Origin: Lysobacterales bacterium
GTDB lineage: Bacteria > Pseudomonadota > Gammaproteobacteria > Xanthomonadales > SZUA-36
Direction: 5' to 3'
Length of the DNA stretch: 64,000 nt
NCBI GenBank assembly: GCA_014238945.1
Contig: JABAAB010000051.1
Location: forward strand, 1 to 64,000
This document shows positions 27,650 through 36,434 of the stretch, one piece after another (position 1 is the stretch's first letter; the number at the start of each line of letters is the position of its first letter). A program made the position numbers and the translations under genes. The notes under the pieces were generated by a model. It did not search any database. It was not told the DNA's origin and saw only the letters and a list, made by a program, of their open reading frames with translations.

Positions 27650-28594
27650 TCATTTCTTTTGCGTTCTCCACCAGGTGAGACAGCGATTCACACGGTTTTG
27701 TACGATAGTGTCGGTTGATTCTGGTGAACGGGTATAGGCATTGTGTTCCAGCAAGTCTCCTGCAATCGCCTCGAAAACGGCCACATCCTGATTTTCCATG
27801 TCCTTGTTCCAGTCTCTTAACCCCGTGACGGCGGGAAGCCAGGCCGATTTGGCTGAAAGTCCGGGTTTGTGGCGTGTTTTCCCAAGATGAAAGTTCACCA
27901 TGGCCTGCTCGTAGGGGATTTCAAGGAATCTCGCCAAAGATTGTAACTCCCTGGCAGGATTTGCAACCAGCCCCTCGTATTTGACCTCATGATAAAGCGC
28001 CTCGCCCAGCGCACTTCCATGTTTTTGCCCGGCTTCGGTCTGCCAGCGCCACCATAGGGCACAGGTTCCAACCCGGTCCTGGTCCCATAGTGACCATTTC
28101 CCCGGGCCCTTGGCAGATGTAGCCCAGCTGAGGGTGGAAAGAGCCGTATTGCGTCCGTCCCGGATGATATGGACAAAGCGAGCGTGGGGAAAAAGTCGGT
28201 GTAATGTTGGTATTTGCCGGCAATAATCCGGTGTTTTCTCACCGCTTAACGGTTTATTTTGTGCTGCTCCGCGCAGATCGTACAAACAACTTACGAACTG
28301 TGCATAGCTCTGACATCCCCGGGAGGCTTCCTGAACCGCTTCCTGATCCAGCCCCATGCGGTAAAAACGCCGATAGGATGCAACCAGTTTCACCATGTCC
28401 GGTGTGAGTGATGGATTGGCCTGTTTACGCAGGATTTTTTTTATGGATCGGGTAATGAAATGGGTATCATTGGCCACGCAAAGCTGAGGATGACTATCCA
28501 GCATTCGTTGCAGCAACGTAGTTCCCGAGCGAGGGCAGCCCACGACAAACAGGTATGGATTGGTTGACAAAGCTGTGGATTCAACCCTGTTCAT
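27650..28594 (-). CDS. Sulfotransferase (PAPS-dependent)
   Basis: This protein of about 314 residues has the 5'-phosphosulfate loop VGCPRSGTTLLQRMLDSHP near the N-terminus and the 3'-phosphate loop VHIIRDGRNTALSTLSW near residue 135. These two sites define Sulfotransfer_1/3 enzymes. It transfers sulfate from PAPS to an acceptor, probably a glycan. The ATG at 28594 overlaps the ABC exporter's stop by 14 bases, so the two are one unit; a longer start at 28639 is less likely. It converges with the AlgE-like gene, 20 bases apart. Confidence 0.85.
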   Translation of the reverse strand: MNRVESTALSTNPYLFVVGCPRSGTTLLQRMLDSHPQLCVANDTHFITRSIKKILRKQANPSLTPDMVKLVASYRRFYRMGLDQEAVQEASRGCQSYAQFVSCLYDLRGAAQNKPLSGEKTPDYCRQIPTLHRLFPHARFVHIIRDGRNTALSTLSWATSAKGPGKWSLWDQDRVGTCALWWRWQTEAGQKHGSALGEALYHEVKYEGLVANPARELQSLARFLEIPYEQAMVNFHLGKTRHKPGLSAKSAWLPAVTGLRDWNKDMENQDVAVFEAIAGDLLEHNAYTRSPESTDTIVQNRVNRCLTWWRTQKK

Positions 28595-30401
28595 GGGCTT
28601 TAGAATACTCGCTTTCCACCAGACTGGCATAGAGGCCACCCGCAGCCATCAATTCGGCGTGAGTGCCGGTTTCTACCAAATGTCCGTCTGCGATATGAAC
28701 AATGACATCGGCTCGTGCGATTTCTCCCAGTTGATGGGTGATCATGAAAGTGGTGCGTCCCGCACTGATCTTATGCAGTGCCATCAATACCGCATCACGG
28801 TTATTCTTGTCCAGGTTGCTGGTCGGTTCGTCCAGAATCAGCAACGGGGCTTTCCTCAAGGCCGCACGCGCCAGTACAACCCTTTGCCTCTGCCCTGCAG
28901 AAAGCGTGAGACCGCGCTCCCCGACTTCTGTGGCATAGGCATCAGGAAGGGTCACGATAAAGTCGTGAATATTGGCCTGTTTCGCGGCTTCAAGAATCTC
29001 GGAATGGGAACTTCCCGGCGCACCGTAGGCAATATTTTCTTCAATGGATGTGGCAAACAACAGGGTATCCTGAGGTACCACACTGATTTGTTTGCGCAGG
29101 GATTCCAGGGTCAGGTGACGGATATCGAATTCATCGATCAGTAGCCGTCCGCTGTCCGGGTCATACAGCCTGGATACCAGTCCTATCAGGGAGGATTTTC
29201 CGGCGCCTGATGGTCCCACGATGGCCACTTTTTGACCTGGGCAGATTTTGAAACTGATGTCTTTGAGGACCGGTTGCCCCTCCTCATAGGAAAAGCTGAC
29301 GTGATCAAAACACACAGCACCATTAAATACTGGTGCGGGTCGGGCATCATCCTCATCACGGACATCCGCCGGTGTTTCGAGCAACTGTATGACACGCTCA
29401 CCCGCAGCAGAGGCCTTTGCCATTCTGCCGCTGTACTTCGCGAAATCCTGCATGGGTTTGAAGGCTGCTTTGAGGTAGGAAAGGAAAACCAGCAACTCAC
29501 CGGCGCTCAGGGTCCCTCTCAGGATCAGTACGGTTCCGTAAAACAAAACCGCCGCGGTGGATACACCCGTCATCAACTGAACCGTTCCTGTCAACCTGGC
29601 GAGCAATCGCTTTACTTTCACGCCCTCTTTAAGACTTTTGCGGTTCTGTTGTCCAAACTGGTCGCTGAAGGTGTCCTCGAGTGAAAGTGTCTGAACCACC
29701 TGTATGGCGGCGACCGATTCTGCAACCGTGGATGCCATTGCACTTTCGCGCTTTCTTTGTTTTCGCGACACTCTTTGGATCCGTTTGCCCAGTACCAGGG
29801 TAGGAATCCAGTACAACGGCGCGGACAGCAGTACCAGGAGCGCCAGTCTCCAGTTAAGCCAGAGCATCAGGGCTGCCATGGTCGCCAGCACGAGCACGCT
29901 GCCGATCAGTGGCATGAATGCGGTCACTGCCACATCTTTCAGAAGACCGATATCACCGATGACACGAACCAGTAAATCACCACCCCTGGCCTTGTTGTGA
30001 AACGTCAGGGAAAGGCATTGGATGTGACGATACAATGCGGTTCTTACCCTGGTCAGAACCTTGTTGCCCACCAGTGCGAAACCGACCTTTTGCCAATAGG
30101 TGCACAGTGCACGAAGCGCCAGGATCAGTACCAGTGTAAAAGAAGCGCCAGCTACAAAGGTCAGCGGCTCAAGTGAATCAATCCAGGTGCTGGCGGGGCT
30201 GGCTGAAGTCTGGGGGATAATGACGTGATCAATGATCAGTTTGAGTGGCCAGGGCTCGAGTGCGCGCATCAGTACACCCGCAAACAGCGCCATGAATGAT
30301 CCTGCAATCAGGGTCCGGTGCTGGCGCAGGTAAGGCCACATGTACTTCAGCAGTTCCCATACACCCGGTATCGCCTGTCTGAGTGATCGTACTTTTGCCA
30401 T
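28581..30401 (-). CDS. ABC exporter, fused membrane and ATPase domains (MsbA-like)
   Basis: This 606-residue half-transporter has six membrane helices (about 20-330). The ATPase domain has Walker A GPSGAGKSS, signature LSAGQRQRV (Ala replaces the usual second Gly of LSGGQ), Walker B LLILDEPTS and the switch His. It works as a homodimer, probably flipping a lipid-linked glycan or similar substrate across the inner membrane. It is cotranscribed with the sulfotransferase. It could also be a drug-type exporter, but its neighbours favour glycan export. Confidence 0.82.
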   Translation of the reverse strand: MAKVRSLRQAIPGVWELLKYMWPYLRQHRTLIAGSFMALFAGVLMRALEPWPLKLIIDHVIIPQTSASPASTWIDSLEPLTFVAGASFTLVLILALRALCTYWQKVGFALVGNKVLTRVRTALYRHIQCLSLTFHNKARGGDLLVRVIGDIGLLKDVAVTAFMPLIGSVLVLATMAALMLWLNWRLALLVLLSAPLYWIPTLVLGKRIQRVSRKQRKRESAMASTVAESVAAIQVVQTLSLEDTFSDQFGQQNRKSLKEGVKVKRLLARLTGTVQLMTGVSTAAVLFYGTVLILRGTLSAGELLVFLSYLKAAFKPMQDFAKYSGRMAKASAAGERVIQLLETPADVRDEDDARPAPVFNGAVCFDHVSFSYEEGQPVLKDISFKICPGQKVAIVGPSGAGKSSLIGLVSRLYDPDSGRLLIDEFDIRHLTLESLRKQISVVPQDTLLFATSIEENIAYGAPGSSHSEILEAAKQANIHDFIVTLPDAYATEVGERGLTLSAGQRQRVVLARAALRKAPLLILDEPTSNLDKNNRDAVLMALHKISAGRTTFMITHQLGEIARADVIVHIADGHLVETGTHAELMAAGGLYASLVESEYSKAHEQG

Positions 30402-30610
30402 GGAAAATCCGTTTCCTTAAGCTAATTTATATTTGTTTAACTTAAATGCCAGCTGATCAGGGTATAGTACATGTTAAGGGAGCCGATTTCCTTTTGAGGA
30501 TTACATTGTGGGAACTTCCGCGTGATCCCGGATTTCTGAATATTGTGTCACTGAGAAATTGTTTCTTTACCTGATGTTAATAAAAGGACTTGATACATCG
30601 GAGAGCTTCA

Positions 30611-32239
30611 TTGAACGAATCATTTTATTGCAAAATTCTCTGTAAAAGGACCGTCGCTGCTGCGCTCTGTATTTTTATTTCCTGTACCTCAATATCTGTT
30701 GCGAACTATGAATTTGTGAGTTCCTTTGGAAGTTTCGGCACCTCGCCCGGTCAATTTGATGATCCGCGCGGGGTTGCTGTTAATCAACATGGAATAATCA
30801 TTATTACTGAGTCCGGCAATGATCGGGTCCAGTTGTGTGACAACCTGGGAGGATGTACTGCCTTTGGTAGTTTTGGTGTTGAATCCGGGGAATTCGACCG
30901 TCCCCGTGGTGTGGCAGTCAATAGCGCCGATCGGATTTTTGTTGCGGACCGCGGCAATGACCGTATTCAAAATTGTGGCAATACCGGTATTTGCACGGAT
31001 TATGGAGGTTCCGGTACGGAAGTTGGAAAATTTGAATCACCCAGAGGCATCGCAATTGATGGTGCTGACCAGATGTACATTACTGATACCGACAACAACC
31101 GGATACAAAGTTGCAACGAGATGGGTGTTTGTACTTCTTTCGGAACACTCGGCACCTCGCTAGGTCAATTTAATTCGCCTTCCGGGATCGGAGTCACCAG
31201 CTCAGGCAAGCTGGTGATCGCAGACCGTGGAAATAGCCGGATCCAGGTGTGCACCACCCAGGGAAGCTGCACGGCATTTGGCAGCCTGGGAAGTGGGCCG
31301 GGGCAGTTTAACGATCCATCGGGTATTGCCATCAACAGCCAGGATCAAATCATCGTCGTTGACCGTTTTAATGACCGGGTTCAGGTTTGCTCGGAACAGG
31401 GGATTTGTACGGCTTTTGGCAGTTTTGGTTCAGGTCCGGGACAATTCAACGCACCCTGGGGTGTGGGTGTAGACAGCCAGGACCGCATCATCATCGCGGA
31501 TTTGGGAAATGATCGCATACAGATTTTTGCGGATACTGCCGGTGTACTGATCAACGGCTTTTCGGCAACAGAAGAAACCATCGAAGAGGGCCAGAGCACC
31601 AGCTTGTCATGGACCGTGAGTAATGCGACAACCTGTGTTGCCCTGGATGGAAATGATGCCTGGCGCACCCTGACACCGAATGCAGTCAGTGGTGAAGTTG
31701 AGATCACATTGGATTCGCCCGGAGATTATACATTTACCCTGCAATGCACCGACGGCAACAGCACGGTCTCGGTCCAGGTTGTGGTGTCGGTAACAGCTTT
31801 TGTACTGCTGGAAATGAACGCTGGTCTCAATGATGCCTGGTTCTATCCCGTCACCGACGGCCAGGGCTTTTTTATTACTGTTTTCCCTGATCTTGGTGTC
31901 GTGACTCTGGCCTGGTTTACCTATGACACAGTACGTCCGGATGATGACGCTGTAGCCAACCTGGGTGAGGCGGGTCATCGGTGGCTCACCGCCCTGGGGG
32001 TGTACTCGGGTCCGGAGGCGGTGATGGACATCACCATGACTTCCGGTGGTATTTTTGATACAGCGACGGAAATTTCCCGCAGGACCGATGGCACCATCAT
32101 ACTGACTTTCAGTGATTGCAATACCGGCACGATCGAGTATGACATTCCTTCAATCAGCCAGCAGGGAATCGTGCCGATTCAACGCATTGCCAGTGACAAT
32201 ATAGCGTTATGCCGTGCCCTGGCTGATCAGTCGCCTTAG
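30611..32239 (+). CDS. Secreted NHL-repeat propeller protein with Ig-like domain
   Basis: This protein of about 542 residues starts at TTG (30611) with GGAGAG six bases upstream; an earlier in-frame TTG at 30590 lacks a proper site. A signal peptide ends near SVANYEF. Six NHL repeats follow (PGQFDDPRGVAV, GNDRVQ pattern), making a six-bladed propeller. Five blades end with a CX5C loop such as CDNLGGC and CSEQGIC, presumably disulfides. Residues about 310-400 look Ig-like, and the last 130 form a domain (GLNDAWFYPVTDGQGFFI) I recall from gammaproteobacterial extracellular proteins. A binding or scaffold role is likely; no catalytic motif is seen. Confidence 0.78.
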   Translation: MNESFYCKILCKRTVAAALCIFISCTSISVANYEFVSSFGSFGTSPGQFDDPRGVAVNQHGIIIITESGNDRVQLCDNLGGCTAFGSFGVESGEFDRPRGVAVNSADRIFVADRGNDRIQNCGNTGICTDYGGSGTEVGKFESPRGIAIDGADQMYITDTDNNRIQSCNEMGVCTSFGTLGTSLGQFNSPSGIGVTSSGKLVIADRGNSRIQVCTTQGSCTAFGSLGSGPGQFNDPSGIAINSQDQIIVVDRFNDRVQVCSEQGICTAFGSFGSGPGQFNAPWGVGVDSQDRIIIADLGNDRIQIFADTAGVLINGFSATEETIEEGQSTSLSWTVSNATTCVALDGNDAWRTLTPNAVSGEVEITLDSPGDYTFTLQCTDGNSTVSVQVVVSVTAFVLLEMNAGLNDAWFYPVTDGQGFFITVFPDLGVVTLAWFTYDTVRPDDDAVANLGEAGHRWLTALGVYSGPEAVMDITMTSGGIFDTATEISRRTDGTIILTFSDCNTGTIEYDIPSISQQGIVPIQRIASDNIALCRALADQSP

Positions 32240-32252
32240 ACAGGGAATAGTG

Positions 32253-33152
32253 ATGGATGTAGTAAGAACACCCGATGCAAATTTTGACAATTTGCCTGAT
32301 TTTAATTTTAAACCGCGCTATGTGACGATTTCGGATGACGATTTGGGTCCGTTGCGGGTTCACTATCTTGATGAAGGCCCGGATGATGGTCAGGTTTTGC
32401 TGTGCTTGCATGGTGAACCCAGCTGGTGTTACCTGTATCGAAAGATGATTCCCCTGCTGGCAACAGCCGGTTACCGTGTACTGGCACCTGACCTGGTCGG
32501 ATTTGGTCGCTCTGATAAACCCACCCGTGTGGAAAGTTACAGTTACAAAAGCCACATAGAATGGATGACCGCATGGATGGGTGCATTGGATTTGACCGGT
32601 ATCACACTGGTCGGCCAGGACTGGGGTGGTTTGATCGGTCTGCGTCTGGTGACCGCAATGCCAGAGAAGTTCAGCGCGATCACACTTTCCAATACCGGTC
32701 TGCCCACAGGTGACCATGACATGCCTGAGGCTTTCATGAAATGGCGGGCATGGTGTGCAACTACCAGTGAGTTCGATGCCGGCATGATCGTCAATGATTT
32801 TGGACGTGGAACGCTCGGGGATGATGTGGTTGACGCATATCGTGCGCCATTTCCAGGCCCGGAATACCTGGCGGGGGCAAGAACCTTTCCATCACTGGTG
32901 CCGGTGACAACCGATGACCCGGAGTCAGAGAATAACCGACAGGCCTGGAAGATACTAATGCAGTGGAATAAACCCGTTTTATTGTGTTTTTCGGATGGTG
33001 ATCCGGTAACGGGAGGCGGTGACAGGGTGTTTCATAAACTGGTACCGGGGACCAGGGGTCAACCACATATCACCCTGCAGGGTGCTCATTTTATTCAGGA
33101 AAGCCAGGGAAAAATCTGGGCTGCAGCGATAATTGACTGGTTATCGCAGTAA
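32253..33152 (+). CDS. Haloalkane dehalogenase, HLD-I type alpha/beta hydrolase
   Basis: This protein of about 299 residues has oxyanion loop HGEPSW, nucleophile Asp123 in GQDWGG followed by halide-binding Trp124, and catalytic His in GAHFIQE near residue 280. These are haloalkane dehalogenase hallmarks; the nucleophile is Asp, not Ser. It hydrolyses carbon-halogen bonds of haloalkanes in the cytosol. The ATG at 32253 lies after AGGGAA. It starts 13 bases after the NHL gene's stop, so cotranscription is possible. Confidence 0.86.
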   Translation: MDVVRTPDANFDNLPDFNFKPRYVTISDDDLGPLRVHYLDEGPDDGQVLLCLHGEPSWCYLYRKMIPLLATAGYRVLAPDLVGFGRSDKPTRVESYSYKSHIEWMTAWMGALDLTGITLVGQDWGGLIGLRLVTAMPEKFSAITLSNTGLPTGDHDMPEAFMKWRAWCATTSEFDAGMIVNDFGRGTLGDDVVDAYRAPFPGPEYLAGARTFPSLVPVTTDDPESENNRQAWKILMQWNKPVLLCFSDGDPVTGGGDRVFHKLVPGTRGQPHITLQGAHFIQESQGKIWAAAIIDWLSQ

Positions 33153-33232
33153 GTAGCCCACGCCGCGTTGAGCCTGTGATGTCATAGAAGCCATGACCTC
33201 AGCTGATAAATTTACAATAAACCTGAGTTATG

Positions 33233-33260
33233 ATTGCCCCGGTCCAATTACCGGGGCAAT
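33233..33260. terminator. Strong hairpin between convergent dehalogenase and fadL
   Basis: ATTGCCCCGGT (33233-33243) and ACCGGGGCAAT (33250-33260) pair perfectly over 11 bases with a six-base loop. It lies between two converging genes, so it probably terminates both. No long T-run follows on either side. Confidence 0.65.
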
Positions 33261-33272
33261 TCAGTTGTATCT

Positions 33273-34646
33273 CTATCGCCAACCGTAAGTGAATTCAATT
33301 TCAAACTGATCCATGTCTATGGATAAAGTCTGGGTAGGATCAAACGGATTGGTGCCGGTGACCTCGTGGTTCAGGGCATACATCAGCGACATGCTGATCT
33401 CGTCCCCGGATGACAGTGCCCGTGTAAATCCCAGGGTTACATGCTGCTCTATCACTCCGGGAGCCAGGATGTTGAAGAGGACCTCAGACTCAGGAATGGG
33501 CTGATTGCCGTGGCTGTAGCCCACACGCCAGGTCCAGTCATTATCGGGGCTCCATTGCGCTCCAACCTTGAACACCGTCATGTCATCCCAGCCAAAACCT
33601 GCACCGGTGTCGCCCCCGAGGCAGTTTGACAGTACCATGCCTCCAGCCCCGGCTGTCGGGCAGGAAAATATATTGCTGATCGAATTTCCAATCGAATCAA
33701 TATCGCTGTACCAGATGTGCTCAATGTCAAAACTCATTGAAAAATCTTCATTGGACTTTAAAGTCACACCGGCTTTGAGATCCGGTGGTATGTCAAAACC
33801 TCCCTGTTCGGCAAACAGATCCGAATAGTCATCGAAATCGGTCATGTTGATTCTGGATTGATAACTAACGGCAAAATCGATGTTTTCGTTTAAAGCAATT
33901 TGCACACCGAATTTACCACCGGCACCATATGCCAGGTCATGACCGTTATTGGACAGATTCTCGGGGAAGGCTGTTCCACCACTTGCGGCAAAGGACTCAG
34001 TGAAGGGGGCGAAAGTACCCACCCCGCGGACTGCAAATACCTGTGCAACAACCACCAGGGAAGCCCCCCAGGTAATTGACTCACCGGCATTACGTGCATA
34101 AGTCAGATCAAGATAGGCCTGGCTGAAGTCGACCCCGGCTGTCTTGGCACCATACGTACCCGGTAAGGTCATGACCGGGGCCGGTCCCGGCCCGTCTGGA
34201 TCAAATGTTGCCGTTCCACCTTTCCAGTCCGTGTTCATTCCACCCTTGCCATAAAAGGCGAATCCCCAGGCGCTGTCATCACCCAAAGCCCAGCTTCCTG
34301 CGATGTTGGGGACATAAAAGTAATTACTGCCACTCTTGATATCGTTATTCGGGCCAATCGTGAAGGCACCGAAATGGCCGTTGACCAGGCTGGAGGAACT
34401 GGTGTAATGACGTCTTGGGCTGAATACAGCCAGGCCGGCATTGAACATACCAGCGGTGGCCAGCGCCGCTGCCGGGTTATTGGCCATGGCAATGGGATCT
34501 TCGGGCAAGGCGATACCTGCACCGGCCATTCCCTTGTTCTTGGTTCCGGTTCCATGGAGAAAATAGCCATTGGTTGCCAATACGGGAGCTGTAAACAGCA
34601 AGGTCAGCAGGCTTACATGAAGTTGACGAATTAATTTTGTTGTCAT
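33273..34646 (-). CDS. fadL: Long-chain fatty acid or hydrophobic compound transporter FadL
   Basis: This 457-residue outer-membrane barrel has a signal peptide (about 1-24), then NGYFLHGTGTKNKGMAGAG, the conserved FadL N-terminal hatch (NPA motif AMANNPAA follows). The barrel ends in FTYGWR. FadL proteins carry long-chain fatty acids or aromatic hydrocarbons inward. A haloalkane dehalogenase converges on it, so a hydrophobic halogenated or alkyl substrate is possible, but the two are not in one operon. Confidence 0.9.
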   Translation of the reverse strand: MTTKLIRQLHVSLLTLLFTAPVLATNGYFLHGTGTKNKGMAGAGIALPEDPIAMANNPAAALATAGMFNAGLAVFSPRRHYTSSSSLVNGHFGAFTIGPNNDIKSGSNYFYVPNIAGSWALGDDSAWGFAFYGKGGMNTDWKGGTATFDPDGPGPAPVMTLPGTYGAKTAGVDFSQAYLDLTYARNAGESITWGASLVVVAQVFAVRGVGTFAPFTESFAASGGTAFPENLSNNGHDLAYGAGGKFGVQIALNENIDFAVSYQSRINMTDFDDYSDLFAEQGGFDIPPDLKAGVTLKSNEDFSMSFDIEHIWYSDIDSIGNSISNIFSCPTAGAGGMVLSNCLGGDTGAGFGWDDMTVFKVGAQWSPDNDWTWRVGYSHGNQPIPESEVLFNILAPGVIEQHVTLGFTRALSSGDEISMSLMYALNHEVTGTNPFDPTQTLSIDMDQFEIEFTYGWR

Positions 34647-34854
34647 CTGGATGCTCCCTTTTGTTCCCTCTACAGGGATTCAAGATATCGCACGCAGCAC
34701 GGATGCGTTTTGGTGCTTTCTAAACTGACATCTGAGGTTAGTTTAAATAATCTTAATGTACGTTTTTTTAATATTAGCACACAAGTGCCAGGACTACTTT
34801 GAAATTTCGAGTGGAGACACCCGGGCTGTGTTTCAGACCTTGATTTATCTGTGG

Positions 34855-35184
34855 TCAGGTAGAGCAACTCTCGGGGGAGCAATACAATTCATAAAGAAGC
34901 TCAATGACTCGCGAGACTTCGCCGCTTTTCAGAGAGTAATAAATGGTTTGCGCATCCCTGCGGGTTGCAACCAGGCCCTCTTTGCGCATACGCGAAAGAT
35001 GTTGCGACAATGGGGATTGCGAAATTTCGAGTAACCGTACGATATGACCTACGGACTTTTCCCCGCCTGCCAGGTGGCATAGAATCATCAACCGGTCCTT
35101 GTGACCGAGTGTCTTCATCAGGGCACTGGCCTTGCTGGCTGAAATGGTCAACTGTTTCAAGTCAATTTCCACGTGTTCTTCCAT
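34855..35184 (-). CDS. ArsR-family regulator, BigR/SqrR-like persulfide sensor
   Basis: This 109-residue winged-helix repressor has its recognition helix at SQSPLSQHLSRMRKEG. Two cysteines, C36 (RLMILCHLAG) and C102 (LYELYCSPE), sit where BigR and SqrR have the pair that forms a tetrasulfide on reactive sulfur. No metal-binding CVC motif of ArsR proper is present. C107 is extra. It is divergent from a persulfide-dioxygenase-like gene, the usual target of BigR. The ATG at 35184 is preferred; the frame upstream to 35280 is an unlikely extension. Confidence 0.72.
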   Translation of the reverse strand: MEEHVEIDLKQLTISASKASALMKTLGHKDRLMILCHLAGGEKSVGHIVRLLEISQSPLSQHLSRMRKEGLVATRRDAQTIYYSLKSGEVSRVIELLYELYCSPESCST

Positions 35185-35563
35185 GTCATGTAGTTCCGTG
35201 ATTACCCATTGGTTTGGGACAGGGTGCAATATTTTAAAATTCAATGCAATCCAGATCTTCGGCAATGACCTGCAAACCACCGAATTGGGACCTTATCTGC
35301 TGCATACCACTATTCAGTTGTTTCAGGCTGCGGGCCATCAACATAAACGGAAAGGCAGATATTTGTCGAAGCTCGCCCAGGTCATTTATTCGGGTGTATC
35401 CCAATGAATGTGGTCAGCAAAACAGATGGCATACAGGTCGTGATATGCTGGCCATTGAAGTCCAGATCGGGATTACACGCATCATTGACCGGGTAGCTGA
35501 AGGATATACACTGGCTAAACCCTGAACCGCCCTGGTGCTTTTATCCATGACAGGAGAAAAATA
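35185..35563. promoter_or_regulatory. Divergent control region between the BigR-like gene and the MBL hydrolase
   Basis: This 379-base region has no convincing gene. It holds the palindrome ATTTTAAAAT at 35231-35240 within an AT-rich stretch, flanked by GCAAT and CAATGCAAT, about 50 bases upstream of the regulator start, which is a candidate operator. Two open frames here (up to 93 codons) have no ribosome site or family features. GGAG at about 35553 precedes the MBL start. Confidence 0.4.
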
Positions 35564-36427
35564 ATGAAACCGGTTGTCGAGGCCTTTTTTGACACGGTCA
35601 CCAATACCGTGACCTATGTAGTGTCCGACCCCGAAACCGGAGACGGTGCTGTGATAGATCCGGTGCTGGATTTCGACCCCGCATCAGGCAGAACATCCAC
35701 GGATTCCGCCGATCGGTTAATTGAGTATGTTGAGCGCAATCAATTCAAGGTCTCCTGGATACTTGAAACCCATGCACATGCCGACCACCTCTCTGCGGCA
35801 ATATATATCCGTTCAAAATTGGGCGGCAGAATCGGGGTTGGAAGTCTGATTACCGAGGTCCAGGCTGTGTTCGGGAAAATATTTAACCTGGGCCCTGAAT
35901 TCAAGGCCAATGGGGAGCAATTCAATGTCTTGTTCTCTGATGGTGATGTCCTGAAATTGGGTGACATGGAAATACATGTTCTGCACACGCCCGGTCATAC
36001 ACCAGCCTGTGTAACCTACCTGGTGGGCAACGTGGCTTTTGTGGGGGATACCTTGTTCATGCCGGATTTTGGTACGGCCCGGACGGACTTCCCCGGTGGT
36101 GATGCGGCCACCCTGTACCGTTCCATACAGCGGTTGTTCCGCTTGCCGGATACAACCCGGTTGTTCACTTGCCACGACTACAAGGCCCCGGGGAGGGAGG
36201 AGTTTGCATGGGAGACCACGGTGGCCGATGAACGTGCTGGAAACATCCATGTACATGACGGGGTCAGTGAGAAGGAATTCGTAGAGTTTCGTGAGACCCG
36301 TGACGCCCGGCTGGGGGTACCCAGGCTGCTGCTGCCATCCATCCAGTTCAATATCCGCGCCGGTGAAATGCCGCCTGCAGAAGACAACGGTGTCGTGTAC
36401 CTGAAATTACCGGTTAATGAACTTTGA
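35564..36427 (+). CDS. MBL-fold hydrolase, persulfide dioxygenase-like
   Basis: This 287-residue protein has metal motif THAHADH (residues 69-75), further His in HTPGHTPAC and Asp in FVGDTLF, as in the ETHE1/Blh persulfide dioxygenase branch of metallo-beta-lactamases. Such enzymes oxidise glutathione persulfide to sulfite with a single iron. The divergent neighbour is a BigR-like sensor, which supports sulfide or persulfide detoxification over glyoxalase II activity. AGGAG precedes the ATG. Confidence 0.84.
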   Translation: MKPVVEAFFDTVTNTVTYVVSDPETGDGAVIDPVLDFDPASGRTSTDSADRLIEYVERNQFKVSWILETHAHADHLSAAIYIRSKLGGRIGVGSLITEVQAVFGKIFNLGPEFKANGEQFNVLFSDGDVLKLGDMEIHVLHTPGHTPACVTYLVGNVAFVGDTLFMPDFGTARTDFPGGDAATLYRSIQRLFRLPDTTRLFTCHDYKAPGREEFAWETTVADERAGNIHVHDGVSEKEFVEFRETRDARLGVPRLLLPSIQFNIRAGEMPPAEDNGVVYLKLPVNEL

Positions 36428-36434
36428 ATTGCAG

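Noticed and set aside
34756..35034. 92-codon plus-strand frame across the ArsR-family gene
   Set aside because: Overlaps the regulator antisense and has no ribosome site or recognisable family.
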